Shown: positions 44,456-52,784 of the stretch, in pieces
Layout: each line of letters opens with the position of its first letter
Numbering within the stretch: the first letter of the stretch is position 1
Notes under the pieces: generated by a model
Seen by the model: only the letters and a program-made list of their open reading frames with translations
Databases searched by the model: none
What the model was told of the DNA's origin: nothing
Assembly: GCA_017961175.1 (NCBI GenBank)
Contig: JAGCXV010000029.1
Location: 1-62,224, forward strand
Length of the DNA stretch: 62,224 nt
Direction of reading: 5' to 3'
Origin: Bacteroidales bacterium
Lineage (GTDB): Bacteria > Bacteroidota > Bacteroidia > Bacteroidales > UBA932
Translations under genes and position numbers: made by a program

Positions 44456-45004
44456 TTAGTATATCAGCAAGCCGATAAGGCCGCCCGCCAGGATAACCCA
44501 GATAGGGTTTACCTTAAAGAATTTGCAGCTTATGAAGGCTCCGGCAAGAAGGAGCCAGCTGCTCCAGTGGAAGAAGTTCTGGGGCGTGATCAGTATTCCT
44601 GCCGCTGCTGCAATCATTCCTATGACAAAAGGCCTGAGCTCTTTCATCAGCGATGCAAACAAGTTGCTCTTTTTGACCTTCTGATACAGTCTGCAGATAG
44701 TCAGCACGATAATAAATGATGGCAGCACGACTGCAAGGGAGGCCAGTGCAGATCCCCCGATGCAACCCCATTCGCTGTATCCCATATTGTGGGTTACTGT
44801 GTAGCCTATATAGGTTGCCGAGTTGATTCCCACCGGTCCGGGGGTTGCCTGGGATATTGCCACGATATCCGTAAACTGTTCTGCCGTTATCCATGCATGT
44901 TCCGTGACAACCTTGCTTTGGATCAGGGAAAGCATGGCATATCCGCCTCCGAATGAGAATATTCCAATAACGAAAAAAGTCCAGAAAAGTTCAAGGAATA
45001 TCAT
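44456..45004 (-). CDS. Chromate transporter-type protein, C-terminal partner
   Basis: A 182-residue membrane protein with the CHR domain pattern: FFVIGIFSFGGGYAMLSLIQ, then ISQATPGPVGINSATYIGY, then several hydrophobic helices. Half-size CHR proteins usually work in pairs; its start overlaps the stop of the upstream partner by four bases (ATGA), so the two are co-translated. The family exports chromate in some bacteria, but in many Bacteroidota the true substrate is unknown. Confidence 0.88.
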   Translation of the reverse strand: MIFLELFWTFFVIGIFSFGGGYAMLSLIQSKVVTEHAWITAEQFTDIVAISQATPGPVGINSATYIGYTVTHNMGYSEWGCIGGSALASLAVVLPSFIIVLTICRLYQKVKKSNLFASLMKELRPFVIGMIAAAAGILITPQNFFHWSSWLLLAGAFISCKFFKVNPIWVILAGGLIGLLIY

Positions 45005-45645
45005 ACGCCGCCCTCCTTTTCTGAATCTTCCTTACCGCACGCCTTAATGTACCTTACGCAGAAAAAACATGCGAAGAATACCAGCAATATGTACACAGGG
45101 GATACCTTCAGGAAGATGATGGCGGCTGCTGTTCCCGCTGCAATCAGAGCCCTCCAGATGTTCAGGCGGGATTTCTGGATCATGTTCACGACTGGCACTG
45201 CAATCAGAGCCACCACCACAGGCCTTATGCCCTTGAATATCTTGTCCACATATATGTTGTCGCGATAACCGGCAAAGAATATGGCTATCGCAAGAATGAT
45301 CAGAAACGACGGCAGACAGGTTCCTATGGTTGCGGCAATGCTGCCCTTGTTGCCCCTCACCCGGTACCCTGCAAAGATGGAGATGTTCACAGCAAGCAGT
45401 CCAGGTGAGCTCTGGGCTATGGAAAGTATGTCGTAGAACTCATCTGTTTCCAGCCATTTTCTCTTCTGCACCACCTCCCGGTCGATGAGCGGAATCATGG
45501 CATAGCCTCCACCCAGGGTGAACAATCCGATCTTTGTGAAAGTGGTAGCCAGACTCCAAAGAGACACCTCCCTCTCCTTCACAGGAGCGGTGGTTTCAGG
45601 GTTATCCGTTACCAAGCCGGTGTCTTTATGGAGATGATTCTTCAT
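45001..45645 (-). CDS. Chromate transporter-type protein, N-terminal partner
   Basis: A 214-residue membrane protein (start at MKNHLHKD; a longer frame adds 22 residues that overlap a candidate promoter). CHR motifs are FTKIGLFTLGGGYAMIPLID and IAQSSPGLLAVNISIFAGYR. About five hydrophobic helices follow. It forms a two-gene operon with the next CHR gene and probably makes a heterodimeric carrier. A -7 box TATTTTTG lies on the minus strand at 45655-45662, 9 bases before the chosen start. Confidence 0.86.
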   Translation of the reverse strand: MKNHLHKDTGLVTDNPETTAPVKEREVSLWSLATTFTKIGLFTLGGGYAMIPLIDREVVQKRKWLETDEFYDILSIAQSSPGLLAVNISIFAGYRVRGNKGSIAATIGTCLPSFLIILAIAIFFAGYRDNIYVDKIFKGIRPVVVALIAVPVVNMIQKSRLNIWRALIAAGTAAAIIFLKVSPVYILLVFFACFFCVRYIKACGKEDSEKEGGV

Positions 45646-45689
45646 TGCAAGGCTCAAAAATACTCTTTTTAAAAGTTTTGGAAAAAAAT

Positions 45690-45720
45690 TTTGCACAAAT
45701 GGAAAAAACATTTACCTTTG
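45690..45720 (+). promoter_or_regulatory. Promoter of the tRNA-Ile/tRNA-Ala operon
   Basis: TTTG (45690-45693), 19 bases, TACCTTTG (45713-45720), 56 bases before tRNA-Ile. It has the same form as the promoter at 62096, marking it as a strong stable-RNA promoter. Confidence 0.8.
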
Positions 45721-45776
45721 CAACCCCATTGAAACAGATGTGGGTGTCAGACCTTCTGACAGACTTGTTGAATTAT

Positions 45777-45851
45777 AGGCTCGTAGCTCAGTTTGGTTAG
45801 AGCACCACACTGATAATGTGGGGGTCCGCGGTTCAAATCCGCGCGGGCCTA
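45777..45851 (+). tRNA. tRNA-Ile (anticodon GAT)
   Basis: Acceptor AGGCTCG/CGGGCCT (one G:T pair), anticodon stem CCACA/TGTGG with loop CTGATAA, T arm CCGCG-GTTCAAA-TCCGCG region. It precedes tRNA-Ala by six bases, the classic Ile-Ala pair, here outside an rRNA operon. Confidence 0.93.
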
Positions 45852-45857
45852 CAAATT

Positions 45858-45931
45858 GGGGGACTAGCTCAGTTGGCTAGAGCACCTGCTTTGCAAGCAG
45901 GGGGTCAAGGGTTCGACTCCCTTGTTCTCCA
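45858..45931 (+). tRNA. tRNA-Ala (anticodon TGC)
   Basis: Acceptor GGGGGAC/GTTCTCC with two G:T pairs, anticodon stem CCTGC/GCAGG with loop TTTGCAA, T arm AAGGG-TTCGACT-CCCTT. No encoded CCA. Confidence 0.94.
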
Positions 45932-45932
45932 C

Positions 45933-45966
45933 AAAAAGAGATGTCAAAAAGGCATCTCTTTTTTTT
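45933..45966 (+). terminator. Terminator of the tRNA pair
   Basis: AAAAAGAGATG pairs with CATCTCTTTTT around TCAAAAAGG, with a continuing T run. Confidence 0.88.
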
Positions 45967-45970
45967 ATGC

Positions 45971-45978
45971 TATCTTTG
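45971..45978 (+). promoter_or_regulatory. -7 box TATCTTTG before an exported protein
   Basis: An exact TAnnTTTG match 28 bases before the ATG at 46007. The -33 region overlaps the tRNA terminator. Confidence 0.5.
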
Positions 45979-46006
45979 TCTTAAGTTACCGTTAATTCTT
46001 AAAACA

Positions 46007-46549
46007 ATGAAAAGACTGATCCTATTTATCGCGATGGCATTGCTGCCAGTAATTGGTTCTGCACAGGACAAACACGTTTATTCCTTTGAAACCGGCCGTT
46101 ACACCATAGTGACAGACATGGGTATGGCGAAATTATCTACAGTCTGCACCTTTGCGGACTATGGCGCATTGAAAAAGCTCGAAATGGAAGTCATGGGGCA
46201 GACTGTCGTTATGGTTGAAAATGGTGGCAAGAGATATCTGATTTCCCCTTCTTTCAAGGAAATGCCTAATGATGAAGCGGAGATTAATTACAACAACCTC
46301 ACTCCTGAAGTTATAGAGAAGTACAGCATCAAGAAGCTGGATGATGAACAGGTAGACGAGTACAAATGCGAGGTTTACACTTTCAGGACAATGTCTCAGG
46401 GAATGGAAGCCGATGGCAAGGTCTGGGTATGGAAGGGATTTACCATCAAGAGCGAAGTTTCCGCAATGGGCACAACGGTAGAGACTTATATCACTGACCT
46501 GAAAGTGGACATCCCTGTGGACAAGTCTATCTTTGACCTCCCAAAGTAA
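46007..46549 (+). CDS. Exported protein, DUF4412-like
   Basis: A 180-residue periplasmic protein; the start at MKRLILF (46007) gives a normal signal peptide ending GSAQ, while the longer frame runs through the terminator and promoter. The mature part is a half-barrel of beta strands (TIVTDMGMAKLSTVCTFADYG, YKCEVYTF, KVWVWKGFTIKSEVSAMG), a pattern seen in DUF4412 and LolA/LppX-like proteins that bind hydrophobic groups. The family call is tentative. It is followed after 22 bases by a lipoprotein gene. Confidence 0.7.
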   Translation: MKRLILFIAMALLPVIGSAQDKHVYSFETGRYTIVTDMGMAKLSTVCTFADYGALKKLEMEVMGQTVVMVENGGKRYLISPSFKEMPNDEAEINYNNLTPEVIEKYSIKKLDDEQVDEYKCEVYTFRTMSQGMEADGKVWVWKGFTIKSEVSAMGTTVETYITDLKVDIPVDKSIFDLPK

Positions 46550-46571
46550 TTAACATTTAGCAAAATAACCT

Positions 46572-47504
46572 ATGAAAAAGCTATTTGCAGCAGCATTGGT
46601 TCTGGCATTGTTTTCCTGCCGCGGTGGCGAGAACGGCCAGGGAACCGGGAACCAGACAGAGAACGAGGGCGATAAGGGTATTGCCCTCCAACTTGAAAGA
46701 ATCTATACACAGAGTCCATTCAATATGTCGGCGACAATTTATCCCGACAGCATTGTTGTGGTTAAGGACAGCGTTTGCAGCACTTACATCATAGACAAGG
46801 AGAAGAGCTATGAGACGGTTGAAATTCAAAAGTACATATGGAACTTTATCGTGTCCGGAAAGGGAGAAACTTCTCTGCCTTGTGACACTATTGTCGTGGA
46901 TAAATACAGGACGGAAATTTTTGGGGAAAAGAGACAGTGGGATATGGACCGTTTCATCTTAAAGACCAAGGAGGGGCATTACTTCCAAATCCAGAATGAG
47001 TTTGATCTCCAGAGGCGGATGTTTGCTAACTATCCCGAGTCCAAGCCGTTCCCGGAACTTTTGATGGAGAACGCCAAGTTCTATAACATTTACCGCAAGG
47101 ATTCTTCTGAAATTCCGTCTTTCCTGTGGCCGGTAAACCGTGTTGTTATCAAGGACAACAAGATCACTTTCAGCGGCGGGGAGAATGATGTTGTGCTCGA
47201 GATGGTCCCTCTCTCAGATTATGAGCAAGTTTATTCTGAAGGTTACAACTGGGTTTTCACTACAAAGGCAACCGACAAGTATCCGGCAATCAGGGTCACA
47301 CTTAATGCAGGTTTTGATTTTGAGAGGAAACAGCTTAAACCGGAAGAGAGATGGATTTCTCTGTACATAAAAGACATAGGGGAGATTCAGTTTGAGTTCC
47401 AGTCGTGGGACAATCTGAAGAGAAGGATATGTGTAAGCTACCCGACCGAGGAAGAATTCCAGTCGACGATGGAAGAGGGTATCCTTCCGGACCTGAGCGA
47501 GTAA
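46572..47504 (+). CDS. Lipoprotein of unknown function
   Basis: A 310-residue protein. The signal peptide ends in a lipobox-like LFSC followed by a Gly/Asn/Gln linker. I do not recognise the family. The mature region has alternating beta strands with many charged and aromatic residues (TYIIDKEKSYETVEIQKYIW, RRMFANYPESKPFPEL) and no obvious catalytic motif. It is probably co-transcribed with the DUF4412-like gene 22 bases upstream. Located presumably in the periplasmic leaflet or at the surface. Confidence 0.7.
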   Translation: MKKLFAAALVLALFSCRGGENGQGTGNQTENEGDKGIALQLERIYTQSPFNMSATIYPDSIVVVKDSVCSTYIIDKEKSYETVEIQKYIWNFIVSGKGETSLPCDTIVVDKYRTEIFGEKRQWDMDRFILKTKEGHYFQIQNEFDLQRRMFANYPESKPFPELLMENAKFYNIYRKDSSEIPSFLWPVNRVVIKDNKITFSGGENDVVLEMVPLSDYEQVYSEGYNWVFTTKATDKYPAIRVTLNAGFDFERKQLKPEERWISLYIKDIGEIQFEFQSWDNLKRRICVSYPTEEEFQSTMEEGILPDLSE

Positions 47505-47541
47505 AAGAAATAGTAAAATATCGTACTGTATAAAATTTTAT

Positions 47542-47549
47542 TATCTTTG
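47542..47549 (+). promoter_or_regulatory. -7 box TATCTTTG of the porin gene
   Basis: An exact TAnnTTTG match 47 bases before the porin ATG. The leader contains the dyad TTATCGCGATAA (about 47571-47582). Confidence 0.6.
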
Positions 47550-47596
47550 CGGCTGTTATGCTTATCGCGATAATAAATTTTTAGACAAAGATATTT

Positions 47597-48712
47597 ATGA
47601 AAAAACTGTTTTTGGCCGCTGTTGCCATTTTGATTAGTGCGGCCTCTTTTGCACAGAACGAGACCAAGAGTCTTGAGGAAAGGGTAGCTTCCCTGGAGAA
47701 TACTGTAAAGACAAGAACATCTTCCTGGGACAAGATCAGCAGATATATTACCCCAAGCGGATACCTGATCGGCGGATATGACTGGAACGATGCCGGAACT
47801 TCCACCTTCAAGATCAAGAACGTGAACCTTACTCTTGCCGGAAACCTCTACAAGGGAGATTACGGTTCTGTTGACTACAAACTCCAGTTTGCCATGGCCG
47901 GAACTCCAAAGGTTATAGACGCGTTTGCAACCTATATGCCTGTGAAGGAATTCGGAATGAAGTTCGGACAGTTCAAGAGCCCGCTCACCTGGGAGAATAA
48001 CATGAGAAGTCCAACTAGTTTGGAGTTCATCAATTACTCTCTTGCAGTACAGAGACTTGCCAGGATGAGCGACCAAGATCTCTGCGGACTTTCCGCATCA
48101 GGACGAGACCTCGGATTCTCCTTCCTCGGAAGTGCTCTTCACCGCGACGGATTCAGCATCATCAACTATGAACTGGCTGTGTTCAACGGCTACAAGCTCA
48201 ACACCACCGACAACAACAAGAGCAAGGATATTGTCGGAAGGCTTATCGTTACTCCGATTAAGCCTCTTTCCTTCTTCGGTTATTTCCAGAGAGGCGAGGG
48301 TGCTTATCCTACTTTCAACGACGTTACCCAGAAGCTCGAGCCTCAGGATATCGACAAGTATCTGAAGATGCACCGTTACGGTGGTGGCTTCTCTTATGTT
48401 GACTACTGGGGATTTACCAGAGCTGAAATCATTGGCGGAAAGACCGGCAACATCCCTGGCGGTATCCACAGCCTTGGCGGATACTTTGCCGCAGGAGCAA
48501 ACCTGAGCGACCACTGGAGACTGGTGGCAAGGTATGACTATATGGACGAGGACACAGATTCCAAGAAAATCAACGAGATGGACTATACCGCAGGTATCAC
48601 CTACGCTCCGCTGAAGTATCTGGACCTCAAGCTCAACTACACTTACCGCCAGCTTAACGGTGGCTTCCAGGACAAGAACTGCATTTACGTTCAGCTGACC
48701 GTCAAGTTCTAA
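47597..48712 (+). CDS. Phosphate-selective-type porin (OprO/OprP family)
   Basis: A 371-residue outer-membrane protein. The signal peptide ends at ASFAQ; a short coiled-coil-like stretch (SLEERVASLENTV) follows, as in many trimeric porins. The rest is a beta barrel with alternating aromatic strands (FKIKNVNLTLAGNLYKGD, KEFGMKFGQFKSPLTWENN) and ends in Phe (YVQLTVKF), the usual outer-membrane assembly signal. The GQFKSPL and ARYDYMDED motifs are typical of the OprO/P family. It probably passes phosphate or other anions. It is transcribed alone and ends before a strong hairpin. Confidence 0.88.
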   Translation: MKKLFLAAVAILISAASFAQNETKSLEERVASLENTVKTRTSSWDKISRYITPSGYLIGGYDWNDAGTSTFKIKNVNLTLAGNLYKGDYGSVDYKLQFAMAGTPKVIDAFATYMPVKEFGMKFGQFKSPLTWENNMRSPTSLEFINYSLAVQRLARMSDQDLCGLSASGRDLGFSFLGSALHRDGFSIINYELAVFNGYKLNTTDNNKSKDIVGRLIVTPIKPLSFFGYFQRGEGAYPTFNDVTQKLEPQDIDKYLKMHRYGGGFSYVDYWGFTRAEIIGGKTGNIPGGIHSLGGYFAAGANLSDHWRLVARYDYMDEDTDSKKINEMDYTAGITYAPLKYLDLKLNYTYRQLNGGFQDKNCIYVQLTVKF

Positions 48713-48735
48713 TAATTTTTCTCAGCGAATCAATG

Positions 48736-48769
48736 ATGTGAGCCTATCTGTATTCAGGTGGGCTCACAT
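48736..48769 (+). terminator. Terminator hairpin after the porin
   Basis: ATGTGAGCC pairs with GGCTCACAT around a 16-base spacer, followed by TGTTT. The T run is weak, so termination may be partial. Confidence 0.65.
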
Positions 48770-48791
48770 TGTTTAATATGCCGTTTTTTTG

Positions 48792-48799
48792 TACATTTG
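48792..48799 (+). promoter_or_regulatory. -7 box TACATTTG of the peptidoglycan-salvage operon
   Basis: An exact TAnnTTTG match 43 bases before the glycosyltransferase ATG; TTG at 48769-48771 is near the -33 position. Confidence 0.6.
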
Positions 48800-48842
48800 A
48801 ACTTTGTTCAAAAAGCGAAATAATTATTTTACGACAGATATT

Positions 48843-50276
48843 ATGACTAAGATCAATTGTTTTGTTCCTTTCACCTCGAAGAAGCAGGTGGAAAAGACCG
48901 TCAAGAGCCTGAAGGAAAGCGCTCTGGTAAATGAGATTATAACCCTCGACGCAAAGAAGGACCCGATGGCCAAGACGGCCACAATTAAGAAGATTGCCGC
49001 AAAAAGCAGCTGTGATTATGTTTTGATATACACCAAGCAGACTACCCTGAGCCTTGGATATCTGGCTCTGGAGAGAATGGTGGAGGTTGCTGAGGCTACG
49101 AATGCAGCGATGATTTATGCGGACCACTATGCTTTCATGAACGGCGAGAGGACCAACAAGCCTGTTATAGATTACCAGTTCGGAAGCCTTAGGAATGACT
49201 TTGACTTTGGTTCAGTTCTGCTTTACAAGGCATCAGCCCTGAAGGCAGCCGTAAAGAGAATGAAGGTGGACTACAAGTTTGCAGCCCTGTACGACCTTCG
49301 TCTGAAAGTTAGCCAGAAAGGCCGCCTGGTTCACGTAAACGAGTATCTGTACTCGGAGATCGAGGAAGATACAAGAAAGACCGGAGAGAAACTGTTCGAC
49401 TATGTTGACCCTCGCAACCGTGAGGTTCAGGTGGAGATGGAGAAGGCCTGCACCCAGCATCTGAAGGACATCGGAGGCTATCTGAAGCCTGAGTTCAAGA
49501 GCGTTCCGTTCGGAAGGGAGAAGTTCGAGTTTGAGGCTTCCGTAGTGATTCCGGTACTGAACAGGGTGAAGACCATCAAGGACGCTATCCTGAGCGCGCT
49601 TGCACAGAAGACTAACTTCAAGTTCAACGTTATCGTAGTGGAGAACGGCCCTAGATGCCACTCCTGGGATGGCACTACCGAGGCCATCAAGTCCATCAAG
49701 GACAAGAGGCTGGTACACGTGATCCCGACCAGAAAGGACATCGGAGTTGGCGGTGCATGGAACATGGCCCTGAATCATCCGAAGTGCGGAAAGTTTGCAG
49801 TTCAGCTGGACAGCGACGACGTTTACTCAGACGAGAACACTCTGCAGAAGGTTGTGGACGCATTCTACGCCCAGAAGTGCGCTATGGTAATCGGTTCTTA
49901 TATGCTAACCGATATCAACCTCAAGATGCTGCCTCCAGGAAAGGTTGACCACCGCGAGTGGACTCCGGACAACGGAAGGAACAACGCTCTCCGCATCAAC
50001 GGACTTGGTGCTCCGAGAGCTTTCTTCACTCCGGTTGCAAGGAAGGTGATGTTCCCTAACGTAAACTACGGAGAGGACTATGCAGTTGGACTGGCAGTAA
50101 GCCGCAACTATCAGATTGGAAGAATCTACGACGTGCTGTATTTCTGCCGCCGCCACGACGAGAACTCGGATGCATCGCTGAGCGTGGAGAAAGAGAATAC
50201 CAACAACACGTACAAGGACAGAATCCGCACTTGGGAGCTTGAGGCCCGTATCGCACTCAACGCCAAGAAGAAATAG
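48843..50276 (+). CDS. Glycosyltransferase family 2, first gene of the salvage operon
   Basis: A 477-residue cytoplasmic protein; the ATG at 48843 (MTKINCF) is preferred over an upstream frame that overlaps the promoter. It has two parts. The N-terminal 210 residues are GT2-like but degenerate (DHYAFMNGERTN). The second part begins at ASVVIPVLNRVKTIKDAIL (about residue 233), with VVENG and the metal-binding LDSDDVYSD motif near residue 325. A double GT-A arrangement is likely, with the second the active copy. The sugar and acceptor are unknown. The DUF4922-SpoIID gene begins three bases after its stop. Confidence 0.82.
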   Translation: MTKINCFVPFTSKKQVEKTVKSLKESALVNEIITLDAKKDPMAKTATIKKIAAKSSCDYVLIYTKQTTLSLGYLALERMVEVAEATNAAMIYADHYAFMNGERTNKPVIDYQFGSLRNDFDFGSVLLYKASALKAAVKRMKVDYKFAALYDLRLKVSQKGRLVHVNEYLYSEIEEDTRKTGEKLFDYVDPRNREVQVEMEKACTQHLKDIGGYLKPEFKSVPFGREKFEFEASVVIPVLNRVKTIKDAILSALAQKTNFKFNVIVVENGPRCHSWDGTTEAIKSIKDKRLVHVIPTRKDIGVGGAWNMALNHPKCGKFAVQLDSDDVYSDENTLQKVVDAFYAQKCAMVIGSYMLTDINLKMLPPGKVDHREWTPDNGRNNALRINGLGAPRAFFTPVARKVMFPNVNYGEDYAVGLAVSRNYQIGRIYDVLYFCRRHDENSDASLSVEKENTNNTYKDRIRTWELEARIALNAKKK

Positions 50277-50279
50277 CAT

Positions 50280-52772
50280 TTGAGATCCTTTGACAACATA
50301 GTGCTCAACCAGGCGGCCGTGGACCGTCTTTTCCGGGACCAGCTTCAGAGGTGGCCTCTTGCAAGAGACAACTATGCGGCCCTGGAAAACGTTAAGCTGC
50401 GTTCCATTCCGCTATACGAAAACGCGGAGAAGAACGTGGAGCTTAAGGTCCAGTACAATCCGGCAAGGATGGTCTCTTCCACGGCAAAGATTGATGCGGA
50501 AACCATACGCAAACGCCAATGCTTCTTCTGCAAGGAAGGCCGTCCGGCAGAGCAGATGGGGATCAGGTTCCAGGGGGTTACCACGGACTACATTGTCCAG
50601 GTTAACCCCTTTCCTATTTTCAAGCGCCATCTGGTGATCCAGAGCAAATCCCACTCCCGTCAGGAGCTGGATTCCTCCAGGATGGTGGATATGCTAAACA
50701 TTGCACGTACAATAGACAAGTTTGTAGTGTTCTACAATGGCCCAAACAGCGGAGCCAGCGTTCCTGAACACTTCCATTTCCAGGCCGGAGAGAAGGGTGT
50801 GATCCCGATTGAGACTCAGTTCTCCAGGTTCAGGAAGGAACTGATTCACAGCTTCGGTCCGGCATACCGCCAGGACGGGCCTGTGTCTTTCAACTACCTG
50901 AGGATATACCGGCTGCTGGATTATGCCAGGGGCAGTTTCATCATTGATGCGGCCAGCGTAAAGACGGCGATTATCGCCATAGGGAAAATCTATTCCGTCC
51001 TTTCCACCTTGACCGGAAGGGGTAACGGAAGGTTTGACCCGGACGACATAGTTTCTTCCGACATGAAGAAGTTCAGCGAAGGGGGAATGTGGGAGCCGAT
51101 GATGAACATTGTCTGCTGGTGGCAGGCCGGATTCTGGAGGATCGCGCTTTTTGCCAGGGGAGAACTCCGTCCGTCCTGTTACACTGCCGAAGGGGCGGAA
51201 CATTTTACGATTTCTCCTGCCTGCGTGGAGATGAGCGGCCTTTTCATTACGCCGGTTGAAGATGACTGGAAGAGACTCCAGCCAAAGGATGTCAGGAAGA
51301 TTTTTGACGACGTTGCAATTTCATACGATATAGAAGAAAAACTTATAAGAAAGATGAGAAACCAACCGCAGGTCAGCGTGGGAATAATGCACGCGGACAC
51401 TATCAGATTCACTCTCAACGGAAACTACCGCCTTGTAGAAAAGAGCGGTATCAGGAACATCAAGGGGCCGGTTTACACCGGAGACCTTGTTATGGAACTG
51501 GGGCCTGACAATAACCTGCTGTTTGACGGCAACACATATTCTGAACTGATGTTCGAGCCTGAAGACAAGCAGAATATGGGAACCTTCTGGCTCCGCGATG
51601 TTGTTATCGGGGTAAACTTCCACTGGGAGAGGAAAGAGGACCAGATGTTTGAGGGCAGCCTTAAGTTCATCGTTGAAAACGGACAGGTTTGCCCGATCAA
51701 TATCCTTGGAGTTGAGGATTATCTTACAAGCGTTATATCTTCCGAGATGAGCGCTACCGCCAACATGCAGCTGCTGAAGGCTCACGCGGTGATTTCCCGC
51801 AGCTGGCTTCTGGCCCAGATAGAACATTCCGACAAGGAAAAGCAGCCGTCCTGCACGCTAAAGGAGAACGCCGAACACAATTGCGAGGAGCTTATCAAGT
51901 GGTACGACAGGGACGACCATAACAACTTTGATGTCTGCGCAGACGATCACTGCCAGCGCTACCAGGGTCTTACAAGGGCTTCTACCGAAGCCGTCAAGAA
52001 GGCAATAGACGAGACCTGGGGAGAGATCCTTTCCTACGAGGGAGACATCTGCGACGCCCGCTTCTACAAGTGCTGCGGCGGTATGCTGGAAGAGTTTGAG
52101 AATGCCTGGGAGGATACCCATCACGATTACCTCGAGGTTGTAAGGGACAGCGAAGAGAGTGCCCAGACAGAGGCAAAGACCGGAAAGTACGGCAAGGATG
52201 CCGCCACTATCCTGGACCTCAGGGATGAAGGCAAGGCAGTTGCCTGGATCCACAGCAATCCTGATTCTTTCTGCAACACCACGGACGCCAAGATCCTGGG
52301 CCAGGTGCTGAACAACTACGACCAGGAAACGGCAGACTTCTACCGCTGGAAAGTCAAATACACACAGGAAGAAATATCCAACCTTGTAAACACCAAGAGC
52401 GGCTATGACTTCGGCCAGATCCTGGACCTTGTCCCGATCGAAAGGGGGACCAGCGGAAGGCTTATCCGCCTGAAGGTTGTGGGAACAAAGAAGACAATGA
52501 TTATCGGCAAGGAGCTCGAGATCAGAAGGATCCTGTCGCCGAGCCACCTTTACAGCTCTGCCTTTGTGGCATACAGGCTGGATGAAAAGGGCAATACCCT
52601 CAAGGAGGAATCCAAGAAAGTTCCGGCAGGCTTTGAGCTTGTCGGTGCCGGATGGGGACACGGAGTCGGACTGTGCCAGATAGGCGCTGCCGTCATGGGT
52701 GCCAAGGGCTATGCATACGATGCAATCCTCCGCCACTATTATCCTCACGCAGAAATCCTGAAGAAATATTAA
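50280..52772 (+). CDS. DUF4922 (HIT-like phosphorylase) fused to SpoIID/LytB domain
   Basis: An 830-residue protein starting at TTG, three bases after the previous stop. The N-terminal half (about 1-330) is a HIT/GalT-like nucleotidyl-transfer fold: a zinc-type CFFC pair (Cys81 and Cys84) and the histidine triad in VPEHFHFQAG (His164, His166 and Gln168). The C-terminal half (about 465-830) is a SpoIID/LytB domain: VISSEMSATANMQLLKAHAV and GWGHGVGLCQIGAAVMGAKG. SpoIID-type domains cut denuded peptidoglycan glycan strands. There is no signal peptide, so the whole fusion appears cytoplasmic, which is puzzling for a lytic domain. It is followed by an AmpG-like permease and NamZ, suggesting muropeptide recycling. 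Confidence 0.83.
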   Translation: MRSFDNIVLNQAAVDRLFRDQLQRWPLARDNYAALENVKLRSIPLYENAEKNVELKVQYNPARMVSSTAKIDAETIRKRQCFFCKEGRPAEQMGIRFQGVTTDYIVQVNPFPIFKRHLVIQSKSHSRQELDSSRMVDMLNIARTIDKFVVFYNGPNSGASVPEHFHFQAGEKGVIPIETQFSRFRKELIHSFGPAYRQDGPVSFNYLRIYRLLDYARGSFIIDAASVKTAIIAIGKIYSVLSTLTGRGNGRFDPDDIVSSDMKKFSEGGMWEPMMNIVCWWQAGFWRIALFARGELRPSCYTAEGAEHFTISPACVEMSGLFITPVEDDWKRLQPKDVRKIFDDVAISYDIEEKLIRKMRNQPQVSVGIMHADTIRFTLNGNYRLVEKSGIRNIKGPVYTGDLVMELGPDNNLLFDGNTYSELMFEPEDKQNMGTFWLRDVVIGVNFHWERKEDQMFEGSLKFIVENGQVCPINILGVEDYLTSVISSEMSATANMQLLKAHAVISRSWLLAQIEHSDKEKQPSCTLKENAEHNCEELIKWYDRDDHNNFDVCADDHCQRYQGLTRASTEAVKKAIDETWGEILSYEGDICDARFYKCCGGMLEEFENAWEDTHHDYLEVVRDSEESAQTEAKTGKYGKDAATILDLRDEGKAVAWIHSNPDSFCNTTDAKILGQVLNNYDQETADFYRWKVKYTQEEISNLVNTKSGYDFGQILDLVPIERGTSGRLIRLKVVGTKKTMIIGKELEIRRILSPSHLYSSAFVAYRLDEKGNTLKEESKKVPAGFELVGAGWGHGVGLCQIGAAVMGAKGYAYDAILRHYYPHAEILKKY

Positions 52773-52784
52773 AGATTACATATT